DNA from: Dethiosulfovibrio russensis
Lineage (GTDB): Bacteria > Synergistota > Synergistia > Synergistales > Dethiosulfovibrionaceae
Direction of reading: 5' to 3'
Assembly: GCF_021568855.1 (NCBI RefSeq)
Contig: NZ_JAKGUG010000004.1
Coordinates: 264,240-328,239 of the forward strand
DNA: 64,000 nt
The notes beneath the pieces were generated by a model that was given only the letters and a program-made list of their open reading frames with translations, was not told the origin of the DNA and searched no databases. Of the stretch, positions 50,441 through 58,732 are shown one piece after another. The position numbers and the translations under genes were made by a program. Position 1 is the first letter of the stretch. Each line of letters opens with the position of its first letter.

Positions 50441-50534
50441 ATAGAGACACTGAAGCATCATATTCAACCTTTATTATGAAATAAAACAACTCAAAGAGGT
50501 TTATGCTGTATAAACGGGGAGGGAGTTTACTGAC

Positions 50535-51665
50535 ATGGACCCTCTACAAGGCGAGGGCAATCCGGCATCTGTATTCATAAGGTCCATAGAGGACAGGAAG
50601 GGAGTCGAGGAGACCGTCCAGATCCTGGGAGAGTTTCTGGGCAACGTAGCTTTCTGGGAAAACGACACGGGGAATCTACACCTGGCGGCAAAATCAAGCC
50701 AGTTCGTGTCTCAGGTCAAGGAGATGCCTCTCCACGAGCTTATAGCTATATATCCTCACGGAACAGTCGAGGACAAGGGGGAAAGGCTGGGCTACGTTCT
50801 CTACTACAGGGAGGAGGGGGCGGATCCAACCGAGGAATCCCAGGTTCTCCGGTTCGGAACCACCGCTCTGAGGTTGGCTATAGAGGAAAGAAAGGGTAGG
50901 TCGGAAGAGAACCACCAGATGAAGGGCGACCTTGTCAGGGATATCCTGGCAAAGAACAGAAGGCTGGCCGAGAGATCGCTGAGAAAGGCCGCCGAAAGGG
51001 GATCGGGGATCTCTGGCCCTCTGTTCGTTCTCGTGGCGGAGTTCAACGGAGGCAAGAATACCTCGGAGCCGGTATATCTCCTGTCTCGGTGGTTTCAATC
51101 CCGTTTCCCATCGGCTTTGCAAGGGACGGTAATGGACGATCTGGTCTTGCTACTGCCGGTAAAGGGGAAGGAATGGAGGGACGATCTGGAGTCAGTCCTC
51201 GCTGAGTTTCTTTCAAAGAGAAAGGACAGAGAGGAGTTCTCCATAGGGGTAGGCTCCGTTGTGGACAACGCGGTGGAGGCGTGGAAAAGCCACGAGGAGG
51301 CGATGGAGGCCATCGTCTTGGGAGGTCGCCTCGGCAAGAAATCGGTATCCTTCTGGCAGGATATGGAGGTATACGACGTGCTCAGGAGCCTCCCCCCGAC
51401 GGCTAAGAACACGAAGTTCGTTAATCGCTACATGAACGTTATCCGTCAGGACAGGGACGCAAAGGATACTCTAAGGTCGCTGGTTAGATCCGGCTGGCAC
51501 CTGAAGACCGCCGCGGCTGATCTTAAGATACACTACAACACCCTCAGGTACCGCCAGGACAGGATATGGGAGATTTTAGGCATGGACGGCCAGGATCCTA
51601 TGGCCAAGCTCAACCTGACCCTCGCATGTCTGATGGACGAGATAAAGGAGGACATGGGGCCCTAG
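50535..51665 (+). CDS. PucR/CdaR-family transcriptional regulator
   Basis: A 376-residue protein and one of few plus-strand genes. The N-terminal half (about 1-130) looks like a GAF-type sensor; the middle is the variable GGDEF-like region seen in CdaR proteins. The C-terminal HTH_30 domain is clear: LRSLVRSGWHLKTAAADLKIHYNTLRYRQDRIWEILG, the PucR helix-turn-helix. Family members activate or repress nearby catabolic genes on sensing a ligand. It is divergent from ppsA and ends 5 bases before the end of the convergent ppsR-like gene, so it may control ppsA and itself. The ligand cannot be told. Confidence 0.87.
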   Translation: MDPLQGEGNPASVFIRSIEDRKGVEETVQILGEFLGNVAFWENDTGNLHLAAKSSQFVSQVKEMPLHELIAIYPHGTVEDKGERLGYVLYYREEGADPTEESQVLRFGTTALRLAIEERKGRSEENHQMKGDLVRDILAKNRRLAERSLRKAAERGSGISGPLFVLVAEFNGGKNTSEPVYLLSRWFQSRFPSALQGTVMDDLVLLLPVKGKEWRDDLESVLAEFLSKRKDREEFSIGVGSVVDNAVEAWKSHEEAMEAIVLGGRLGKKSVSFWQDMEVYDVLRSLPPTAKNTKFVNRYMNVIRQDRDAKDTLRSLVRSGWHLKTAAADLKIHYNTLRYRQDRIWEILGMDGQDPMAKLNLTLACLMDEIKEDMGP

Positions 51666-51670
51666 GTGTT

Positions 51671-52495
51671 TCAGGAGTTGTTTCCGATAAAATCCAAAAC
51701 CTCCTGGGCGGTCTCCTCGATGGCCCTGCCGGTTACGTCAAATACGGTAGCATCGACTCTGTTCATGACCGACCGGGCGTAGACGAGCTCTTTTTCGACT
51801 CTATCCCTCTGGGCGTAAGAGGCTTTCTCCGGGTCCAGACCGAGCATCTGGAGCCTTTCTCTTCGAATCTGCATCAGAGCGTTGGGATCTATGACCAGCC
51901 CCACTATGCGAGCTCTGGGGACCTGAAAAAGCTGCTCCGGCGGATCCAGCTCCGGGACGAGGGGGATATTGCCGGTACGATAGCCTTTGTTGGCAAGATA
52001 CATGGAGAGAGGGGTCTTGCAGGTTCTGGAGACCCCAAGTATGACCAAGTCGGCCTCTCCCAGAAGATGGGGATTGCTTCCGTCATCGCAGGTTATGGAG
52101 AATTCTATGGCTTTGACCCTCCTGAAATAGGCTTCGTCCATCTGATGCATCAGCCCCGGCTCCTCTAGCGGAGGAACTCCCAGATGGGATGAGAAGGCAT
52201 CCATGAGAGGTCCGAAGATGTCCACGACCTCGACACCGTATCTCTGGGCTTCCTTCCGGAAACAGGCCCTTATCTTATGTTCTACGAGGGTACAGACTAT
52301 CACCGCTCCGGATTCTTTAGCCAGCTCGCAGACCTGACGAGCCATGTCCGGCTCCTTCAGATAACGGTAGCGGGTGAATTTTATCCTCTTGTCAGGGAAC
52401 TGCCTCGCAGCGGCCAAGGCCACGCTGTGGGCTGTCTCCCCGGTAAAGTCGGATATAACAAATATATTAAGATCCTGTCCTTCTTCGGAAAGCAC
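51671..52495 (-). CDS. PEP synthase/PPDK regulatory protein (bifunctional kinase/pyrophosphorylase, DUF299)
   Basis: A 274-residue protein starting at GTG. The family hallmarks are FVISDFTGETAHSVALAAARQFP, the central VILGVSRTCKTPLSMYLANKG (P-loop-like), and GLVIDPNALMQIRRERL. It turns PEP synthase or pyruvate phosphate dikinase on and off by ADP-dependent phosphorylation and Pi-dependent removal of phosphate from a Thr near the catalytic His. Since ppsA is coded next door, PEP synthase is the probable target. It is convergent with the PucR-type gene and 24 bases after dprA. Confidence 0.93.
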   Translation of the reverse strand: MLSEEGQDLNIFVISDFTGETAHSVALAAARQFPDKRIKFTRYRYLKEPDMARQVCELAKESGAVIVCTLVEHKIRACFRKEAQRYGVEVVDIFGPLMDAFSSHLGVPPLEEPGLMHQMDEAYFRRVKAIEFSITCDDGSNPHLLGEADLVILGVSRTCKTPLSMYLANKGYRTGNIPLVPELDPPEQLFQVPRARIVGLVIDPNALMQIRRERLQMLGLDPEKASYAQRDRVEKELVYARSVMNRVDATVFDVTGRAIEETAQEVLDFIGNNS

Positions 52496-52519
52496 GAGAA
52501 ACCACCTCTCTCTATGTTC

Positions 52520-53596
52520 TCACAAAAGAGCGCACCAGCGCCCCGGGCCGGAACGGTATATCTTTTCATCCGCCTCCAGATCGGCCAAAGCCGCCAGGAC
52601 TTCCGGCACGGACATACCCAGTTTGTCCGCCAGGCCGTCGGCGGTGATCCCCCCGGACGTGGCTATTTCCTCCAGCAAAGGAGACGGCTTAGAGGGCTCC
52701 ACGGGAGGGAAAAGGGACAGCTGCGAGTCCCTTCCTGCTACGAAGGAGACGAATTCATCCAGATCCCAAAGGGGCTGTGCCCCGTCGAAGAGGAGCTTGT
52801 TCGATCCCTGTGAGACCTTCTGCACAATAGGTCCGGGAACGGCCCATACAGGGCGCCCCATCTCGCCGGCCAACCCTGCGGTTATCATGGAGCCACCCTT
52901 TATGGGGGATTCCACCACGACCAGGTGATCGGCCAATGCCGCAATAATACCGTTTCTTTTCGGAAAATGCCAACGGTTTCCCCTGATTCCCATAGGGAAA
53001 CGGCTCATCAAGGCACCCCGCTTTTCCGATATGGATGAGAAGAGTTGCTCGTGTCCTCTAGGATAGACGACGTCAACACCGGTTCCAAGGACAGCGACGG
53101 TGGCCCCTTGGCCTTCCAACGCACCAGAATGAGCGGATCCGTCGATACCCATGGCTCCTCCGCTGACCACCAGGACCCCGGCTGAGGCCAGTCTCTCCGC
53201 CAAGGCGCGAGCTACCTGAGAACCGTAGGGGGAACATCTTCTGGTACCGACGATAGAGACACAGGGTCCAGGTATGGGCCAGGATCCCTTCACGTAGAGG
53301 ACAACGGGAGGGTCGTCAGAGTGGTCCAGTCCGTCGGGAAAAAGGGGATCACCTCTGAAAAGAAGCTGGGCACCGAAGCGAGAGGCTCTCTCCATCTCCT
53401 CCTCCGGCCAGTCCGAACCGTAGAGGCCAACCATCCTTTCCCATCGGTCTTCCTTGAATCCCAGGGATAGGGCCAGCTTTCGATTCGACACAAGGGATTC
53501 GGCGGTCTCTCCCAGAAGATCCAGCTCACGAGCCCACTGCCCCGGGGCGTTCACAGAGAAGTTCAGAGCCAACAGGGCCCTTTCGATTCGGGTCAT
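52520..53596 (-). CDS. dprA: DNA-processing protein DprA
   Basis: A 358-residue DprA. The N-terminal SAM-like part is followed by the Rossmann core with VSIVGTRRCSPYG, VVSGGAMGIDGSAHSGAL, VAVLGTGVDVVYPRGHEQLF and a C-terminal winged helix (about 295-358). It protects incoming single-stranded DNA in transformation and loads RecA. The start overlaps the comM stop by 4 bases. The order comM-dprA is common in Gram-negative bacteria, and dprA-topA is shared with Bacillus. Confidence 0.96.
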   Translation of the reverse strand: MTRIERALLALNFSVNAPGQWARELDLLGETAESLVSNRKLALSLGFKEDRWERMVGLYGSDWPEEEMERASRFGAQLLFRGDPLFPDGLDHSDDPPVVLYVKGSWPIPGPCVSIVGTRRCSPYGSQVARALAERLASAGVLVVSGGAMGIDGSAHSGALEGQGATVAVLGTGVDVVYPRGHEQLFSSISEKRGALMSRFPMGIRGNRWHFPKRNGIIAALADHLVVVESPIKGGSMITAGLAGEMGRPVWAVPGPIVQKVSQGSNKLLFDGAQPLWDLDEFVSFVAGRDSQLSLFPPVEPSKPSPLLEEIATSGGITADGLADKLGMSVPEVLAALADLEADEKIYRSGPGRWCALL

Positions 53597-55092
53597 GATC
53601 GATTTTCCTCTCGGTAGGACAGGGCTTCCATGACTGCTACCTTAGAGACCTCCGTCTCTCCGGCAAGGTCAGCCACGGTTCTGGAGACCTTCAAGACCCT
53701 GGACATTCCCCTTCCCGAGAGGTTCAACCGATTTGCCATCTTGAGCAAAATAGCCTTTCCCTCCCGGGATAGAGCCAGCTCTTTTCTCAGAAGTTTTTCC
53801 GGCACCTCGGCGTTGCAACCATAGCCCCATCGACGCCATCGTTCCCTCTGTAAGGATCTGGCCCTGCAGACTCTATCTCGAATGGAATCGCTTTTTTCCG
53901 ACACCGCACCGGACAGACCGACCAGCTCCTCCGGAGATAGGCGGGGCACCGATATATGGAGATCGACCCTGTCCATCATCGGTCCGGAGAATTTACGTCT
54001 GTATCTCTCAAGCTCGGAGGCGGAGCACCTACAGGTTTCTACGGGGTCACCGTACCACCCGCACCCACAGGGATTGGCCGCCAACACCAAGAGAACTCTG
54101 GAGGGATATTCAACCGTTCCGGAGGCCCTGCTGACCGAGATGGCCCCGTCCTCGAGAGGCTGTCTCATGGCCTCGACGAGATCTCGGCGAAATTCGGTGA
54201 ACTCGTCCAGAAACAGGACTCCTCTGTGAGCCAGGGAGATCTCACCGGGTCTCAGGGCAGAGCCTCCGCCGCAGACAGCCACGGTCGATGCCGTATGATG
54301 GACGATTCTGAAGGGGGGCTGACGATCCAGAGGTCCATCGCTGCCCAGTGTGCTCCTGACGGTAAGGGTCTCCAGGAGCTCTCGATCCGACAGAGGAGGC
54401 AGAATTCCCCTCAAAGCCCGAGCCAACATCGTTTTACCGCTGCCGGGAGCTCCGACCAACAGAACGTTGTGGTGTCCTGCCGCGGCTATCTCCAGGGCCC
54501 TTTTGGCCGCAGATTGGCCTCTGATATCGCCGAAGTCGGGATCCGCCGCCGGTATTTCCGCTCCCGGTTTTTCCGGCTTTACCCTTGGGAGGTCCGAGCC
54601 GGATTTTATATGGTTCAGAAGAGAGGACAGATGATCTACCACGTATGCCTCGACGTCGGAGACTAGACCGACCTGAGAGGCGTTGCCCTCTGGTACGTAG
54701 AGGGGCATGCCGGATTTTCGGGCCAAGATGGCGGCAGGCACGGCCCCTCTCACGGGACGTATTTTCCCGTCCAGGGCAAGCTCGCCCATGAAGAGAGAGG
54801 GCCTCGAGAGAGGCGACCTGTCGGAACGAAGCGCCAACCCCACCGCTATGGGTAGGTCCATGAGGGTTCCTTCCTTGGGAAGGTCCGCCGGGGCGAGGTT
54901 CACCGCTATCCTTCCCTTTAGAGAGACGCCTACGGATCTTAGGGCAGCCCGGACCCTCTCCCTGGACTCCCTGACCGATGCGTCCGGAAGACCGACTATG
55001 GAGATGGAGAACAGCCCTCCGGCCATCTCAACCTCTACGTCCACCTCTCTGGCCTCGACACCTCTCAAGGTAACGGCTTTTACTGGGTTCAC
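53593..55092 (-). CDS. comM: ComM, Mg-chelatase-like AAA+ helicase
   Basis: A 499-residue protein from a GTG at 55092 that overlaps the yraN stop (GTGA). The open frame runs about 100 codons further but only as a shadow of yraN. The N-terminal Lon-like domain has VEVEMAGGLFSISIVGLPDASVRESRERVRAAL, and the AAA+ part has Walker A LLVGAPGSGKTMLARAL and Walker B LFLDEF. A small Cys cluster NPCGCGWYGDPVETCRC may bind zinc. ComM drives branch migration in natural transformation. Confidence 0.93.
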   Translation of the reverse strand: MNPVKAVTLRGVEAREVDVEVEMAGGLFSISIVGLPDASVRESRERVRAALRSVGVSLKGRIAVNLAPADLPKEGTLMDLPIAVGLALRSDRSPLSRPSLFMGELALDGKIRPVRGAVPAAILARKSGMPLYVPEGNASQVGLVSDVEAYVVDHLSSLLNHIKSGSDLPRVKPEKPGAEIPAADPDFGDIRGQSAAKRALEIAAAGHHNVLLVGAPGSGKTMLARALRGILPPLSDRELLETLTVRSTLGSDGPLDRQPPFRIVHHTASTVAVCGGGSALRPGEISLAHRGVLFLDEFTEFRRDLVEAMRQPLEDGAISVSRASGTVEYPSRVLLVLAANPCGCGWYGDPVETCRCSASELERYRRKFSGPMMDRVDLHISVPRLSPEELVGLSGAVSEKSDSIRDRVCRARSLQRERWRRWGYGCNAEVPEKLLRKELALSREGKAILLKMANRLNLSGRGMSRVLKVSRTVADLAGETEVSKVAVMEALSYREENRS

Positions 55093-55460
55093 AACACCAC
55101 ATCTCCTCCCGTGATGTCCCGACAATGATTCAGGAACAACCGTCCCCTCCTCTGAGTCAAGGCGATCAGATCTATCCGCCAGAACCCGTTCCACCCCGTC
55201 TTTTCTACGTAGGCGGCCCCGGCGAGCACGAGGCGCCTGAGTTTTCTCGGTCCCACCGAGTCCTCGGGAGACATTATTATGCCGGTGGTCCTGAATCGGA
55301 CCTCGACTATCACCAGGGTATCCCCATCCTTGGCGACTATGTCCAACTCTCCCCTGCGAAAACGTACGTTTCTTTCCAGAATGGACCATCCCAGGTTTCG
55401 AAGATAACGACAGGCGAGGTCCTCTCCTCGCTTGCCCTTTTCAAGATGAGGGGCGGTCAC
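55089..55460 (-). CDS. YraN/UPF0102 family endonuclease-like protein
   Basis: A 123-residue protein starting at GTG. The nuclease-like core is GKRGEDLACRYLRNLGWSILERNVRFRRGELDIVAKDGDTLVIVEVRFR, with GELD and E-V-x-F/K forming the restriction-nuclease-like active site of the family. It resembles a Holliday-junction resolvase fold, but the true function is unknown. It sits between the FlhB-C-like gene and comM, and yraN-comM neighbours are common. Confidence 0.88.
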   Translation of the reverse strand: MTAPHLEKGKRGEDLACRYLRNLGWSILERNVRFRRGELDIVAKDGDTLVIVEVRFRTTGIIMSPEDSVGPRKLRRLVLAGAAYVEKTGWNGFWRIDLIALTQRRGRLFLNHCRDITGGDVVL

Positions 55461-55462
55461 GA

Positions 55463-55738
55463 CTATCGACTTCCCACGTCGACTTTGTATATGAAAGCCA
55501 GAACCCTTGCGACAGCTTCGTAGAGGTCGAGAGGTATCTCCTCCCCTATATCCAACGCTAAAAGGGCGCTGACCAAGGCGGCGTCCTCCACTATGGGGAC
55601 CTCCGCCTCGCGGGCGACCTCGACGATTCTATCGGCGATCCTTCCCGATCCGGATGCGACGAGATGAGGGGCATCTCTTTCCTCTCTGTCGTATTTCAGG
55701 GCTGCCGCCTTGAGGCGGCCTTTATCGCCGTCGTTCAT
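55463..55738 (-). CDS. FlhB C-terminal-like protein (FlhX/YlqH)
   Basis: A 91-residue stand-alone version of the FlhB cytoplasmic domain: LKAAALKYDREERDAPHLVASGSGRIADRIVEVAREAEVPIVEDAALVSALLALDIGEEIP and LYEAVARVLAFIY. It lacks membrane helices and the NPTH self-cleavage motif. Bacillus ylqH lies in the same neighbourhood (rbgA-rnhB-ylqG-ylqH). In Campylobacter and others FlhX can partly replace the FlhB C-terminus. The start overlaps the upstream gene by 4 bases, so the pair is made together. Confidence 0.88.
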   Translation of the reverse strand: MNDGDKGRLKAAALKYDREERDAPHLVASGSGRIADRIVEVAREAEVPIVEDAALVSALLALDIGEEIPLDLYEAVARVLAFIYKVDVGSR

Positions 55739-56775
55739 GCCTCTATGTCCAATCTGAGATAGCGACGACCGTCATCTTTTCTCCTGCCCTCTACCCCGAG
55801 ATACTGAAGGGACATCCCCAGATCGGATAGATCGTCCCTGAGCTCGTTAAGTCTTTCCGATATGCTGTCTCGACCTGCCGGGTCCTCTGCATTTATAGAG
55901 ACCGCCAGGGCTTTTCCGTCCGATTCCAACCGTCCGGACACCTCTCCTATAGCGACTCCATCGAGGGCGAAGGAAACCTGATAGTAACGGCGTTCCTCTC
56001 CAGGGCCACCTCCGGAAGAGCTGAATCGGACCCGGGCGGGCAGTGAATCTTCGTCAGGAGAGGGCCACCAGGCCCCAGCAAGGGCCGCATGAGAGAAGGG
56101 CTCACGGGGAGGACGGGAGACCAGAGAGTGAGCCCGAAGAAAAAGGCTAGATTCGTCCTCGCCCTCTTTCATCTCGCGGAGCGACTCGAGAGGGTGTTCC
56201 CCTCGGCGTGACCTTTCCCGAAGCTCCTCTCTTATCCTGCGCCATTGGGCTGCCACAGAGTTAGAGTCCATCGAAAGGTACCAGGACAGCAGATTGGCCT
56301 TTTCTGAAGTCACTGCCTCGCCTCGAGCCATCAGTTCTACCAGAGAATTCATAGAGACCGAGTCACCTCCCAGACGGCGAAACTCCCTTCGAAGACCTAA
56401 CATAAGTTCATCGGTCAGAGGAAGCCCTTTGGACAGAAGCAGCGACGCCGCTTCTCGGTCTCCCTGAGGGAGTTTTCCCAAAAGGGCTGCGTCCTCCGGA
56501 CGAAGCCGCAATACCGGTACGTCGCCCTTGGCATCCCAAAGGGCCTGAAAATGCTGCCCCGGATATAGTGTCAGGTTGGATCGTGCCATGAGGTTCTGTC
56601 CGGCGATACGGACCGTGTAGGTTCCGTTCTCGGCGGATAGCACCCGGCCCTCCACGACGGTTCCGTCGGCTATGCCTTTGCCCTTTAGGGTCATAGCCCC
56701 TTTCGAGATATCCGGGGTCTGTCCTCTCCCGACCCCTATATTCAAGTTATTGGGATTTCCTATTCCGTCTATCAT
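55735..56775 (-). CDS. FliK-like hook-length control protein (YlqG place)
   Basis: A 346-residue protein. The N-terminus has a beta domain (TVVEGRVLSAENGTYTVRIAGQNLMARSNLTLYPGQ, about 40-77), and the C-terminal domain (about 255-346) resembles the FliK C-terminus in pattern: RYYQVSFALDGVAIGEVSGRLESDGKALAVSINAED and LRDDLSDLGMSLQYLGVE. It comes directly before an FlhB-C-like gene, so the two may form a switch pair parallel to FliK/FlhB. The position matches ylqG in Bacillus. The role is inferred, and the resemblance to FliK is by pattern. Confidence 0.7.
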   Translation of the reverse strand: MIDGIGNPNNLNIGVGRGQTPDISKGAMTLKGKGIADGTVVEGRVLSAENGTYTVRIAGQNLMARSNLTLYPGQHFQALWDAKGDVPVLRLRPEDAALLGKLPQGDREAASLLLSKGLPLTDELMLGLRREFRRLGGDSVSMNSLVELMARGEAVTSEKANLLSWYLSMDSNSVAAQWRRIREELRERSRRGEHPLESLREMKEGEDESSLFLRAHSLVSRPPREPFSHAALAGAWWPSPDEDSLPARVRFSSSGGGPGEERRYYQVSFALDGVAIGEVSGRLESDGKALAVSINAEDPAGRDSISERLNELRDDLSDLGMSLQYLGVEGRRKDDGRRYLRLDIEA

Positions 56776-57356
56776 GCCGGACCTCTCCAGTGAAAGCTTT
56801 TTCTGTGAATCGGCGACGGCCCCATCGCCTCAAGGGCATTCCGATGAGCCTTGGTCCCGTATCCTTTGTGGGACGCGAAACCGTAGTCGGGATACAGACG
56901 ATCCAAGGCGACCATAGCCCTGTCCCTCAGCACCTTGGCGACCACTGATGCGGCGGAGATCTGAGGATATACGTCGTCTCCGTGGGGACAGACTCTCTGA
57001 GGCCATACAAGATCGGGGATCTCTTTGTCTCCGTCCACCAAAACGCCGTCAAACAGACGGGAAGGAAGCCTTTCTACCGAACGTCTCATGGCCCACAAAG
57101 TAGCTCGTAGTATGTTTATCTTGTCTATCCGTTCGACCGATGCCGCCTGAGCGGCCCAGATCACACCGAGCTCCCCCATCAAAGAAAAAACCTTCTCCCT
57201 TCTCAGAGGGGTCATCTTTTTTGAGTCCCTGAGACCGGCGGATACGAGCCTCTCCGACTGTTCCTCGGTCAATATTGCAGCCGCCGCTACCACCGGTCCC
57301 GCCATGGGGCCTCTCCCCGCCTCGTCCACACCGGCAAAGACAGGGGAAAGGGTCAT
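56772..57356 (-). CDS. rnhB: Ribonuclease HII
   Basis: A 194-residue RNase HII from the ATG at 57356, overlapping the rbgA stop (ATGA). The open frame is longer but upstream it only mirrors rbgA. The active-site acids are in GVDEAGRGPMAGPVVAAA (Asp11, Glu12), FDGVLVDGDK and SAASVVAKVLRDRAM. It removes RNA from RNA-DNA hybrids, including misplaced ribonucleotides. It overlaps the FliK-like gene by 4 bases. Confidence 0.96.
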   Translation of the reverse strand: MTLSPVFAGVDEAGRGPMAGPVVAAAAILTEEQSERLVSAGLRDSKKMTPLRREKVFSLMGELGVIWAAQAASVERIDKINILRATLWAMRRSVERLPSRLFDGVLVDGDKEIPDLVWPQRVCPHGDDVYPQISAASVVAKVLRDRAMVALDRLYPDYGFASHKGYGTKAHRNALEAMGPSPIHRKSFHWRGPA

Positions 57357-58177
57357 CCTATGAGGTCTCCCGGTCTTTCCAACGAGAAAGCCCCTAGCTT
57401 CCCCGACGAGAAGGCCTCTAAAAACCGCCGTCCCGCCAGGGTAAAATCCACCTTGTTTCCCGGCAGAAGACAGCCCAGTCGCCTGCCCAGGGACTCCAAA
57501 GTTTCGTAGGGGTCCTCTCCTGGATCCACTCCCCAGGCGTCCTTTACGACATACCACAGGTCCTTTTCCAAGAGGAACTCCACCAGGCGAAAGGACACAG
57601 CGTCGTAACCTCCTATGACCTCCGCCTTGCTGCATCCCAGCCAAGCCAGGGCTTTTTGTATGTGTTCATCCGATTTGGGATCCAGTATTCCCGGGGAGTC
57701 CACCACGAGGAAGCCTCTGCCTTTGTACCATGAAACTCCCTTCGTCACACCCGGTATGCCTCCGACCGATGCGCTTTTCTTGCCTACCAGACAGTTAAGA
57801 AGGGCGGATTTGCCGACGTTAGGGATTCCAACTACCGCCAGACGTAGCTCTCGATGAGACGGAGAGGCCTTGAGCAGCTCTTTTCTCATAGGCTCGATCT
57901 TCCCCTTCAACAGGTCTACCGCCCAGGCCTTACCCGAACCTTTTCTGTACAGAGAGAGCCAGGCATCGGTGACTTTTTTGTCCGCCAGGTCGCTTTTGGT
58001 CAGGACCTTCCATACCGGACAGATCTTGGACATGGACGGGGCTAAAGGTGATGCCGTTACCTCCGGGGCTCTGGCGTCCCTTACCTCTAGGATAAGGTCC
58101 AGCTTACCTACCAGTCCCTCGAGCTTTCTAGTTCCCTTCGCCATATGGCCAGGGAACCAAACTGTACGTCCCGACAT
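57353..58177 (-). CDS. rbgA: Ribosome biogenesis GTPase RbgA (YlqF)
   Basis: A 274-residue circularly permuted GTPase. The G motifs come in the permuted order: G4 VLTKSDLADK first, then G1 GIPNVGKSALLN, G2 around GGIPGVTKGVSW and G3 VDSPGILDP. The N-terminus holds WFPGHMAKGTRKL, as in YlqF. It helps finish the large ribosomal subunit. Its ATG shares one base with the lepB stop (TGATG). Confidence 0.96.
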   Translation of the reverse strand: MSGRTVWFPGHMAKGTRKLEGLVGKLDLILEVRDARAPEVTASPLAPSMSKICPVWKVLTKSDLADKKVTDAWLSLYRKGSGKAWAVDLLKGKIEPMRKELLKASPSHRELRLAVVGIPNVGKSALLNCLVGKKSASVGGIPGVTKGVSWYKGRGFLVVDSPGILDPKSDEHIQKALAWLGCSKAEVIGGYDAVSFRLVEFLLEKDLWYVVKDAWGVDPGEDPYETLESLGRRLGCLLPGNKVDFTLAGRRFLEAFSSGKLGAFSLERPGDLIG

Positions 58178-58689
58178 CAGTCCACCAGACCTATCCGCTT
58201 GATCGGCCAGTAACGGAGAAAAACGGGCCCTCTTATGTTGTCCTCAGGGACAAAGCCCCAAAAACGACTGTCCTGAGAGTTTGGTCTGTTGTCTCCCATG
58301 GCAAAGTAATGATCCTCCGGGACCTTAACCTCGTCCATGATGTAGGCGTCGGGGAAGCCAATGTAGGGCTCCTCTATGGGCTTTCCGTTGATGAAGACCT
58401 CTCCCTGTCTTATGGCGACCCTGTCTCCGGGCAACCCTATTATCCGTTTCACGAAGTCCCTCTTGGGATCCACAGGATACTTGAAGACGAATATCTGTCC
58501 TCTTTCAGGCTCCTGAAGAGCATACCAAAACTTACACACCAAAACCCTGTCGCCAGGTAAAAGGGTAGGGATCATCGAGCCACTAGGAATCCAAAAAGCC
58601 TGGACCACGAAGGTACGAATGACCAATGCCAGAACTACCGCCCAAAGTATCGTCTCGATGGTCTCTCTCCACCATGGTTTTACTGCCAT
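58177..58689 (-). CDS. lepB: Signal peptidase I
   Basis: A 170-residue type I signal peptidase from the ATG at 58689, with GGAGG 11 bases upstream; the TTG at 58707 lies on that site and is unlikely. One N-terminal membrane helix (about 10-30) is followed by the catalytic Ser in WIPSGSMIPTLLPGDRVLV (about 38) and the catalytic Lys in KRDFVKRIIGLPGD (about 80), then YFAMGDNRPNSQDSRFWG. It cleaves exported proteins. It lies 44 bases downstream of the pseudopilin gene and begins the rbgA-rnhB operon. Confidence 0.95.
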   Translation of the reverse strand: MAVKPWWRETIETILWAVVLALVIRTFVVQAFWIPSGSMIPTLLPGDRVLVCKFWYALQEPERGQIFVFKYPVDPKRDFVKRIIGLPGDRVAIRQGEVFINGKPIEEPYIGFPDAYIMDEVKVPEDHYFAMGDNRPNSQDSRFWGFVPEDNIRGPVFLRYWPIKRIGLVD

Positions 58690-58732
58690 TCTACGAACAA
58701 CCTCCAAATTAAGATATGACTCTCCACCCAGA

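Noticed and set aside
55093..55389. An N-terminal extension of the ComM frame by about 100 codons
   Set aside because: It overlaps yraN, is basic and low in hydrophobics, and ComM homology starts at the GTG that overlaps the yraN stop.
57357..57644. An N-terminal extension of the rnhB frame
   Set aside because: It overlaps rbgA completely and RNase HII homology begins at the ATG at 57356.
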